Shown piece by piece: positions 55,591-64,000 of a stretch of 64,000 nt of DNA (within the stretch, counting starts at the first letter, position 1; every line of letters starts with the position of its first letter). The notes beneath the pieces were generated by a model that searched no databases, was not told where the DNA came from, and saw nothing but the letters and a program-made list of their open reading frames with translations. The position numbers and the translations under genes are program-made. This stretch comes from Aplectana chamaeleonis (taxonomy: Eukaryota > Nematoda > Chromadorea > Rhabditida > Cosmocercidae), in NCBI GenBank assembly GCA_029168955.1, contig JAPDOI010001834.1, positions 62,001-126,000 on the forward strand, read 5' to 3'.

Positions 55591-56234
55591 CTCAGGTACT
55601 CAATACGACGGCCGGCAAACCTTTCCCAGCTGGCCCGCGGTCTCCGTCCTCCGGCCGCCCGCTTTTGGTTCGCCGGCCAGCTTCATGTCGATGGCCCGCC
55701 GACCTTTACCAGATGACCCGCGATCATTGTTTGTATTATTGTTTACATCGAGCACGTCACCCCGGCCATACGGCGGAGAAACGCCCCGCCTCGGTCCGCC
55801 GCAGTCTGCGATGAGGAAGCATCCTCCCGCGGATCGCGGCGAAAACCGCAACCCCCCCCCAGCCGTGGATATACCCCTATCCCCTCAGCGGTCGAAAATA
55901 CGCTGGCCTCCGGAGAGTGACTCCAAGTCACCTTCCAGGGTTGGCATTAGGATGCCGAATAAGGACTCCAGTGAGATGAGGCGCCTTTTATACCGGCTGT
56001 GCACGTGATAAGCTTGTTACGCCGTGATCATTCGTGACCATTATCAATTGTCTTTCCAACCGGCCGAATTGAAGATGGCGTGACGTGTTTTGCGGCTCGC
56101 GAGCGGGCCAATATCCGCGCTGCGTGTGCGTCGCATGCAGCATGGTTCGCCGCTGGCCGGCACCCTCGAAATGTGGGGCGCCGGCCTTCGTTCTCGGCAT
56201 AGAGGTTCGCCGGCCGTCGCCCTGAGTACCTGAG
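55591..56234. mobile_element. CTCAGG-end TIR element (644 bp), second family, complete
   Basis: CTCAGGTACTCA and TGAGTACCTGAG are the ends, flanked by TA (55589-55590, 56235-56236). It interrupts BEL RT. Its body matches 1300-1640 and 1738-2246. A minus-strand RNA-like module lies at 55992-55860. Confidence 0.95.
55860..55992 (-). ncRNA. TATA + hairpin + Sm-like module, copy D
   Basis: Minus strand: TATAAAAG (55992-55985), hairpin 1 GGCAT-CCTA-ATGCC, GGAAG|GTGA with GT at 55931 (61 nt). Hairpin 2 pairs GGTGAC with GTCAC, then CGTATTTTCG, then GGGGATA-GGGG-TATCC-like. The U-rich site is weaker than in copy G. Confidence 0.4.
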
Positions 56235-56236
56235 TA

Positions 56237-56638
56237 GCAACTTAACTGTATTAGCTGTATTAGCTCCTGTACTATCGGCTGTATTAGGCGTCTTTTTCAT
56301 ACGGTCCTCGAGCGGAATGGATTCCATAACTTCCTGGCTATTTGACAAGAATTCCCTGAGATTCATGCCCATAGCTGTAAAGATTCTCTTGCATTCCTTC
56401 TGCTTCAAAGTTCCCTCGCTCGCATTTTTTGCGCCAATGAGAACGTTATTCACATAGGTGTTAGCCAAGATCTCATTACGAAGTTGGTTTCCTTGATTGC
56501 GCTCGAGAGCGTACTTAATAGACATGCTGAGTAGGAATGGGGACGCGTTTACACCGAAAGGAAACCGCGTGAATTGCAGAATCCTAAGGTTATCTCTGGT
56601 AGGACCCTTAGATGTGTCCTCGAGCCAGAGGAATCCGA
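56237..56638 (-). pseudogene. BEL/Pao reverse-transcriptase palm with mutated active site
   Basis: The frame reads FGFLWLEDTSKGPTRDNL, TRFPFGVNASPFLLSM, then LANTYVNNVLIG. Where BEL/Pao RT normally has YVDD, this copy has YVNN (codons AAT AAC, plus-strand 56445-56450), so both metal-binding Asp residues are lost by two G-to-A changes. The N-terminal RT with the first catalytic Asp is missing and replaced at 56638 by an inverted gag segment. It cannot make active RT. Confidence 0.85.
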
Positions 56639-57245
56639 ACTATAATACAGCAGCCTTCCAAGGCTATATTACAGCTAGTAGTACAACGCAGGATATTAAG
56701 CTTCCTAAGGTAGATCTCTCGGAGTTTGACGGAGATATGGCCGCATTCCCCGAGTTTTGGGAGCTGTTTTCGGTAGCCGTGCATAACAATGCATCGGTGC
56801 CATCAGCTCTCAAGTTCCTTTATTTAAGGACAAAACTTAAGGACATTGCTAAGGACCTTATCGGAACCGCCCAGCTCTCGGAGTACAACTACTATGAAGC
56901 TGTTAATACACTGCTTAATACAATTCAGCGCCCAGAAATACTCCGGAACAGGTTTTGGGAACAACTCGAGGCCCTCCCCCCCCGTGCGATAAGGCTCCGC
57001 TAGCAGAGCGCACATGCCTGTGCAAAATCAGGAGCATCTGGTCGCAACTTACGCATTTAGGGGAGCATCCCGGAGCGACTGGGACCATGCGAGTTATCCG
57101 ATCAAAATTCCCTGCGCGCACAAGGGAAAAGCTCGGAGAACTCCGCCGAAGGAGTGGTCGTTGGACGGTAGAGGAAATACTTTACGGACTGAACCGAGTA
57201 ATCGACCAGTTCGAGGTGATGGAAGGAACCTTCTGGTCCATAGCT
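56639..57245 (+). pseudogene. BEL/Pao Gag segment (DUF1759-type), inverted
   Basis: This piece lies on the plus strand, opposite to the Pol around it. It reads LPKVDLSEFDGDMAAFPEFW, FLYLRTKLKDIAKDL, NYYEAVNTLLN, then after a shift in the C8 run near 56980, TREKLGELRRRSGRW and NRVIDQFEVMEGT. It is the Gag capsid-like region. Its motif copies (TAATACAG on plus) are inverted too. It overlaps the Gag at 58365-58400 by RVIDQFEVME, so it is an inverted duplicate or comes from another copy. Confidence 0.85.
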
Positions 57246-57937
57246 TTAGACACGTAGGTCTGCCATGAACCTGGTCCCGGACTGTAATATTCACCTCATA
57301 TGACCTTTCGGTTTGCCTATGGCCACCGAAGGTGAGGGCTGTAATATCCCTGGGTTTTTTGAATTTCAATCCCAGGTCCGCTGCTGTATCCTTGCGGATA
57401 TAGCTGCGCTGAGAGCCACTATCTAAGAAGATAGTGATCATCTCGTCCGCAGCTGTATTATAGTTGCGAGTGACTGCTCTAATTACCATGAGCTGAGGGT
57501 CAGTGTCGGACGACAAAGACTTACAGACGGTACCTTTCACCACTTTGCTGCATTGGTCTTCTGTCTGGACGGAATTAACGACAAACACGTCCGGGTCCGA
57601 TTCGTACGCCTCAATGTCTGACTCATGAGTGGTGCTGTCATCTCGCACTGTATCAGGTGATGTATTAGAAGTGTGCACAGTAGTCGGTGTAGTGGTCTGC
57701 TCACTTAATGTAGTATTTGGTGTAGTACGAAAACTCAGACGGGTTTGTCCGGCTGTGGAGTTCCGGAATCCTACCCTGCCGGAGTGGGGTGAAAAGTCCC
57801 GTCGTTCTCTGGAGTATCTTGGGGAGGGGGGTGGGGGGTCGGCGACCTGCTCTATCTTCGACTTGGACTGCGTGAAGACGTAGATCTGACCCTAGACCCA
57901 GCCCCAGAGCGCGGGCTGGGTGACCTTCTAGCGTCAT
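57246..57937 (-). pseudogene. BEL/Pao aspartic protease (DUF1758-type)
   Basis: The frame contains FLDSGSQRSYIRKDTAADLG (a D-S-G catalytic loop) and ALTFGGHRQTERSYEVNIT. Downstream of 57260 the frame runs into the inverted gag piece, so the PR-RT link is lost. Upstream to 57937 the frame changes. Confidence 0.8.
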
Positions 57938-58400
57938 AATCTCGTCCTTGGCGGCGGCTCAGCTGGGGGGATGGTGATCAAACAGGGCTGCGGGACGAGC
58001 AATCCTCATAGCAAAGAGCGTTGTGGTGATAGCGTCCGCATTTTTAGCACGGTGGTGCGTCGCACTGTGCGCTACGATGTCCTTCTTTCAAACATGTCCA
58101 GCAAAGCTGTCGCTCGGCAGCCAAACCTTTCCGTTCGTTGACCGACGAATACTGTCGACACCGCGACGCTTCGTGTCCCGATCTGCGACAGAAGGAGCAG
58201 CGCGTTGTGTGAGACCTGCCATCGGTCCGCTGCGGAGACTGGGAAGAGGTGCGACCCCTAACTCGATTCCTGTTGTAGTATCGATCTGTATTATATGTAG
58301 TATTTTGTACTACTGTAGTATTGGACTGAAGGGTATATCGAGGGTCGGTATCCTCCATCACCTCGAACTGGTCGATTACTCGGTCTCTTCTTCTGGAGTC
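57938..58400 (-). pseudogene. BEL/Pao Gag C-terminal part with zinc knuckles
   Basis: RVIDQFEVMEDTDPRY is followed by a basic stretch and two knuckles: CSFCRRSGHEASRC and CWTCLKEGHRSAQC. Its N-terminal side changes abruptly into the 115-bp satellite near 58400, so the open frame to 58613 is a chimera of gag and satellite. Confidence 0.8.
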
Positions 58401-61400
58401 CCGCGCAGTTCCGGTATCGTTTGACGCGATGAAACCGAAGCCCCCCAAACTTTGACAAAGTCCTGCGTAGTGGTCCCTGAGCCTCGCACACCTTGCACAC
58501 GTTAATACCGGAGTCCCGCGCAGTTCCGGTGTCGTTTTACGCGATGAACCCGAAGCCCCGCCCACTTTGACAATGTTCTGCGTAGTGGTCCCTGAGCCTC
58601 GCACACCTTGCACACGTCCTCAGGCAAACCATCGCTCCGAGCGGTACCGGAGAGCTACTCGAGCGGCGCTGCCTCTCCGCTCCGAGCGAAAATTAGCCAT
58701 CTACTCGGGCCACAGCAGCCGCTCTCCGGGCCACAGCAGTATCGCTCAGAGCGATCTTCGGTCCCAACTGGCACTGCGGTCTCTGTTCGGGCGATTTTCA
58801 AAAATTTCCTAATTGCTATTTTTTCTTTATTTCCGCCTCTTCTGGAGAGGATTAGGCCTGTTAAGAGGATAAGGTACCTGTTACAGCCTGTGGGTCAGGA
58901 GGTTAATCCTGCCACAGGCCGCAACAAGGATACCATCCCAGCATGATCCGCAATGAGGAAGCCTTCCCCACCGCGGGCCATGGGGGATCCCCTCGGCCGC
59001 CAAAAATTGTCATCCTGAGAGTGATCCGAGGTCACCTCTCAAGAGTGGCCTCGAAAGGCCAACTACCCGTCTACACGAGGCGAGCCGCCTTTTATACCCG
59101 CAGAATTGGTTGTTCTTTGAGTGATAACGTGGCTCGCACGTTATCACTCAAAGAACAACCAATCCCGCGTCTCTCTATCTCTGGCGATGGCACCGCTGTG
59201 ACCCCGAGATCGACCGGAGAGCGACCGAGGGGAGAACTGGCACCGGACAGGGACCGCGGTGCCAGTTGGCCCCTCGGCCGCTGTCCGGGCGATGACGTCA
59301 TAATTGGGAGGAGCCGGTCCCGCTCGGAGCGATGGTTTGTCTGAGTCAATTCCGGAGTCCCGCGCACTTCCGGTGTCGTTTTACGCGATGAACCCGAATC
59401 TCCGTCCACTTTAGTAAAGTACTGCATGGTGGTCCCTAAACTCCGCATACATTGTACCCTTCAATTCTGGAGTCCCGCGCAGTTCCGGTGTCGTTTTACG
59501 CGATGAATTCGAAGCCCCGCCTACTTTGACAATTTTCTGCGTAGTGTTCCCTGAGCCTCGCACACCTTGCACACGTCAATACCGGAGTCCCGCGCAGTTC
59601 CGCTGTCGTTTTACGCGATGAACCCGAAGCCCCGCAAACTTTGACAAAGTTCTGCGTAGTGGTCCCTGAGCCTCGCACACCTTGCACACGTTAATACCGA
59701 ATACCGGAGTCCCGCGCAGTTCCAGAATCGTTTTACGCGATGAACCCGAATCTCCGTCCACTTTGACAATGTTCTGCGTAGTGGTCCCTGAGCCTCGCAC
59801 GCCTTGCACACGTTGATACCGGAGTCCCGCGCAGTTCCGGCGTCGTTTTACGCGATGAACCCGAAGCCCCGCAAACTTTGACAAAGTTCTGCGTAGTGGT
59901 CCCTGAGCCTCGCACACCTTGCACACGTCAATACCGAAGTCCCGCGCAGTTCCGGTGTCGTTTTACGCGATGAACCCGAAGCCCCGCTAACTTAGACAAA
60001 ATTCTGCGTAGTGTTCCCTGAGCCTCGCACACCTTGCACACGTCAATACCGGAGTCCCGCGCAGTTCCGGTGTCGTTTTACGCGATGAACCCGAAGCCCC
60101 GCTAACTTTGACAAAATTCTGCGTAGTGGTCCCTGAGCCTCGCACACCTTGCACACGTCAATACCGGAGTCCCGCGCAGTTCCGGTGTCGTTTTACGCGA
60201 TGAACCCGAAGCCCCGCTAACTTTGACAAAATTCTGCGTAGTGGTCCCTGAGCCTCGCACACCTTGCACACGTCAATACCGAAGTTCCGCGCAGTTCCGG
60301 TGTCGTTTCACGCGATGAACCCGAAGCCCCGCCCACTTTGACAAAGTTCTGCGTAGTGGTCCCTGAGCCTCGCACACCTTGCACACGTTAATACCGAATA
60401 CCGGAGTCCCGCGCAGTTCCAGAATCGTTTTACGCGATGAACCCGAATCTCCGTCCACTTTAGCAATGTACTGCATGGTGGTCCCTAAGCTCCGCATACA
60501 TTGTACCTTTCAATTCTGGAGTCCCGCGCAGTTCCGGTATCGTTTTACGCGATGAACCCGAAGCCCCCCAAGCTTTGACAAAGTTCTGCGTAGTGGTCCC
60601 TGAGCCTCGCACACCTTGCACACGTCAATACCGGAGTCCCGCGCAGTTCCGGTGTCGTTTTACGCGATGAACCCGAAGCCCCGCCCACTTTGACAATGTT
60701 CTGCGTAGTGTTCCCTGAGCCTCGCACACCTTGCACACGTCAATACCGGAGTCCCGCGCAGTTCCGGTGTCGTTTTACGCGATGAACCCGAAGCCCCGCA
60801 AACTTTGACAAAATTCTGCGTAGTGGTCCCTGAGCCTCGCACACCTTGCACACGTCAATACCGAAGTCCCGCGCAGTTCCGGTGTCGTTTTACGCGATGA
60901 ACCCGAAGCCCCGCAAACTTTGACAAAGTTCTGCGTAGTGGTCCCTGAGCCTCGCACACCTTGCACACGTCAATTCCGGAGTCCCGCGCAGTTCTGGTGT
61001 CGTTTTACGCGATGAACCCGAAGCTCCGCCGACTTTAACGAAGTACTGCATGGTGGTCCCTAAGCTCCGCATACATTGTATCCTTCAATTCTGGAGTCCC
61101 GCGCAGTTCCGGTATCGTTTTACGCGATGAACCCGAAGCCCCGCAAACTTTGACAAAGTTCTGCGTAGTGGTCCCTGAGCCTCGCACACCTTGCACACGT
61201 TAATACCGGAGTCCCGCGCACTTCCGGTATCGTTTTAGGCGATGAACCCGAAGCCCCCAAACTTTGACAAAGTTCTGCGTAGTGGTCCCTGAGCCTCGAA
61301 CACCTTGCACACGTTAATACCGGAGTCCCGCGCAGTTCCGGTGTCGTTTTACGCGATGAACCCGAAGCCCCGCAAACTTTGACAAAGTTCTGCGTAGTGG

Positions 61401-64000
61401 TCCCTGAGCCTCGCACACCTTGCACACGTCAATACCGAAGTCCCGCGCAGTTCCGGTGTCGTTTTACGCGATGAACCCGAAGCCCGCAAACTTTGACAAA
61501 GCTCTGCGTAGTGGTCCCTGAGCCTCGCACACCTTGCACACGTTCAATACCGGAGTCCCGCGCAGTTCCGGTGTCGTTTTACGCGATCAATCCGAAGCCC
61601 CGCAAACTTTGACAAAGTTCTGCGTAGTGGTCCCTGAGCCTCGCACACCTTGCACACGTCAATTCCGGAGTCCCGCGCAGTTCTGGTGTCGTTTTACGCG
61701 ATGAACCCGAAGCCCCCCAAACTTTGACAAAGTTCTGCGTAGTGGTCCCTGAGCCTCGAACACCTTGCACACGTTAATACAGGAATCCCGCGCAGTTCCG
61801 GTATCGTTTTACGCGATGAACCCGAAGCCCCGCAAACTTTGACAAAGTTCTGCGTAGTGGTTTCTGAGCCTCGCACACCTTGCACACGTTGACACCGGAA
61901 TCCCGCGCAGTTCCGGTGTCGTTTTACGCGATGAACCCGAAGCTCCGCCGACTTTAACGAAGTACTGCATGGTGGTCCCTAAGCTCCGCATACATTGTAT
62001 CCTTCAATTCTGGAGTCCCGCGCAGTTCCGGTGTCGTTTTACGCGATGAACCCGAAGCCCCGCAAACTTTGACAAAGTTCTGCGTAGTGGTCCCTGAGCC
62101 TCGCACACCTTGCACACGTCAATTCCGGAGTCCCGCGCAGTTCTGGTGTCGTTTTACGCGATGAACCCGAAGCCCCGCCCACTTTGACAAAGTTCTGCGT
62201 AGTGGTCCCTGAGCCTCGCACACCTTGCACACGTCAATTCTGGAGTCCCGCGCAGTTCCGGTGTCGTTTTACGCGATGAACCCGAAGCCCCGCAAACTTT
62301 GACAAAATTCTGCGTAGTGGTCCCTGAGCCTCGCACACCTTGCACACGTCAATACCGAAGTCCCGCGCAGTTCCGGTGTCGTTTTACGCGATGAACCCGA
62401 AGCCCCGCAAACTTTGACAAAGTTCTGCGTAGTGGTCCCTGAGCCTCGCACACCTTGCACACGTTGATACCGGAGTCCCGCGCAGTTCCGGCGTCGTTTT
62501 ACGCGATGAACCCGAAGCCCCGCAAACTTTGACAATGTTCTGCGTAGTGTTCCCTGAGCCTCGCACACCTTGCACACGTAAATACTGGAGGCCCGCGCAG
62601 GTCCGGTGTCGTTTTACGCGATGAACCCGAAGCCCCGCAAACTTTGACAATGTTCTGCGTAGTGGTCCCTGAGCCTCGCACACCTTGCACACGTTGATAC
62701 CGGAGTCCCGCGCAGTTCCGGCGTCGTTTTACGCGATGAACCCGAAGCCCCGCAAACTTTGACAATGTTCTGCGTAGTGTTCCCTGAGCCTCGCACACCT
62801 TGCACACGTCAATACCGGAGTCCCGCCCAGCTCTGGTGTCGTTTTACGCGATGAACCCGAAGCCCCGCAAACTTTGACAAAATTCTGCGTAGTGGTCCCT
62901 GAGCCTCGCACACCTTGCACACGTCAATACCGAAGTCCCGCGCAGTTCCGGTGTCGTTTTACGCGATGAACCCGAAGCCCCGCAAACTTTGACAAAGTTC
63001 TGCGTAGTGGTCCCTGAGCCTCGAACACCTTGCACACGTTAATACCGGAGTCCCGCGCAGTTCCGGTGTCGTTTTACGCGATGAACCCGAAGCCCCGCCT
63101 ACTTTGACAATGTTCTGCGTAGTGGTCCCTGAGCCTCGCACACCTTGCACACGTTGACACCGGAGTCCCGCGCAGTTCTGGTGTCGTTTTACGCGATGAA
63201 CCCGAAGCCCCGCAAACTTTGACAAAGTTCTGCGTAGTGGTCCCTGAGCCTCGCACACCTTGCACACGTCAATACCGGAGTCCCGCGCAGTTCCGGTGTC
63301 GTTTTACGCGATGAACCCGAAGCCCCGCCCACTTTGACAATGTTCTGCGTAGTGGTCCCTGAGCCTCGCACACCTTGCTCACGTCAATACCGGAGTCCCG
63401 CGCAGTTCTGGTGTCGTTTTACGCGATGAACCCGAAGCCCCGCAAACTTTGACAAAATTCTGCGTAGTGGTCCCTGAGCCTCGCACACCTTGCACACGTC
63501 AATACCGAAGTCCCGCGCAGTTCCGGTGTCGTTTTACGCGATGAACCCGAAGCCCCGCAAACTTTGACAAAGTTCTGCGTAGTGGTCCCTGAGCCTCGCA
63601 CACCTTGCACACGTCAATTCCGGAGTCCCGCGCAGTTCTGGTGTCGTTTTACGCGATGAACCCGAAGCTCCGCCGACTTTAACGAAGTTCTGCGTAGTGG
63701 TCCCTGAGCCTCGCACACCTTGCACACGTTAATACCGGAGTCCCGCGCAGTTCCGGTGTCGTTTTACGCAATGAACCCGAAGCCCCGCCTACTTTGACAA
63801 TGTTCTGCGTAGTGGTCCCTGAGCCTCGCACACCTTGCACACGTCAATACCGAAGTCCCGCGCAGTTCCGGTGTCGTTTTACGCGATGAACCCGAAGCCC
63901 CGCAAACTTTGACAAAGTTCTGCGTAGTGGTCCCTGAGCCTCGCACACCTTGCACACGTCAATTCCGGAGTCCCGCGCAGTTCTGGTGTCGTTTTACGCG
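58400..64000. repeat. 115-bp satellite (about 40 units, runs off the window)
   Basis: The consensus contains GGAGTCCCGCGCAGTTCCGG, TCGTTTTACGCGATGAACCC, GAAGCCCCGCAAACTTTGAC and CCTGAGCCTCGCACACCTTG. Each unit has ACCGGA/TCCGGT arms. The period of 115 is not a multiple of three, so the repeated 63-codon frames are artefacts. A diverged unit type (ACTGCATGGTGGTCC, CTCCGCATACATTGTA) recurs at 59421, 60470, 61045 and 61964. A TIR element splits the array at 58619-59345. Confidence 0.95.
58619..59345 (-). mobile_element. CTCAGG-end TIR element (727 bp) inside the satellite
   Basis: It is an inverted near-copy of 52476-53200 with the same CTCAGGCAAACC ends. The satellite phrase CACACGTCAATTCC is split so that TC lies on both sides (58617-58618, 59346-59347): a 2-bp duplication. 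It carries a minus-strand module with TATAAAAG at 59096-59089 and AATAAA (minus) at 58832-58827. Confidence 0.95.

Noticed and set aside
47340..58440. CTGTATTA motif as nematode piRNA (Ruby) motif
   Set aside because: It matches CTGTTTCA at six of eight positions but lacks the GTTTC core. It lies in retroelement coding sequence and inverts with the element, so a promoter role is unlikely.
60545..63955. Repeated 63-codon minus-strand frames (MQGVRGSGTTTQN type)
   Set aside because: They are one frame of a 115-bp satellite; the period is not a multiple of three, so no continuous protein is possible.

Overview
The window looks like repeat-dense genomic DNA of an animal, most probably a nematode. 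The evidence is indirect. Broken genes here have short introns (about 55-95 nt) with GT donors and TTTTCAG/TTTTAG-type acceptors. The coding relics are a Mutator-like (MULE) transposase with N-terminal zinc fingers and a SWIM-type finger, a CR1/Jockey-type LINE, and a BEL/Pao LTR retrotransposon, a combination common in nematodes. I see no intact host gene, no operon and no bacterial feature. Most long open frames are artefacts of tandem repeats.

Layout. 1-9 kb: inverted-repeat (TIR) elements, a 42-bp minisatellite and pieces of a larger composite repeat. 9-20 kb: TTAA-flanked MITEs, LINE fragments, a MULE-type MITE with a 9-bp target duplication, and a three-exon gene remnant (16.3-16.7 kb). 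20.9-24.2 kb: a decayed MULE transposase gene. 24.4-25.4 kb: three adjacent fold-back elements, one with tRNA-like arms. 25.8-29.9 kb: a nearly full-length but broken LINE ending in a (TA)n tract of about 218 bp. 31-34 kb: small fold-backs and exon-like scraps. 34.3-38 kb: a LINE endonuclease fragment, then a fold-back split by a 2.09-kb TIR element that carries a 111-bp hairpin minisatellite. 38.7-43.9 kb: a large 42-bp (2x21) array. 44-47.3 kb: GGCGGA repeats, a degenerate tandem array, a Harbinger-type MITE and a nested MITE pair. 47.3-58.6 kb: BEL/Pao material on the minus strand, broken by three precisely delimited MITEs, an inverted gag segment and a mutated reverse-transcriptase active site. 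58.4-64 kb: a 115-bp satellite running off the window.

The most interesting signal is a module found in at least six divergent copies (near 1-140, 1763-1870, 3780-3990 minus, 32130-32257 minus, 52725-52840, 58985-59096 minus, 55860-55992 minus). It has a TATA box, a short hairpin with compensatory changes, a splice-donor-like AG|GTGA at exactly 61 nt from the TATA start in five copies, a second hairpin, a U-rich Sm-like site (AATTTTTGG type) and a third hairpin. That layout recalls spliced-leader or Sm-class snRNA genes, but here it sits inside TIR transposons whose ends read CTCAGG. A retroelement-leader explanation is possible.

Several elements can be dated relative to each other by nesting. 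An empty site (2347-2355) and a filled copy (46549-47127) of the same MITE show a 9-bp target duplication directly.
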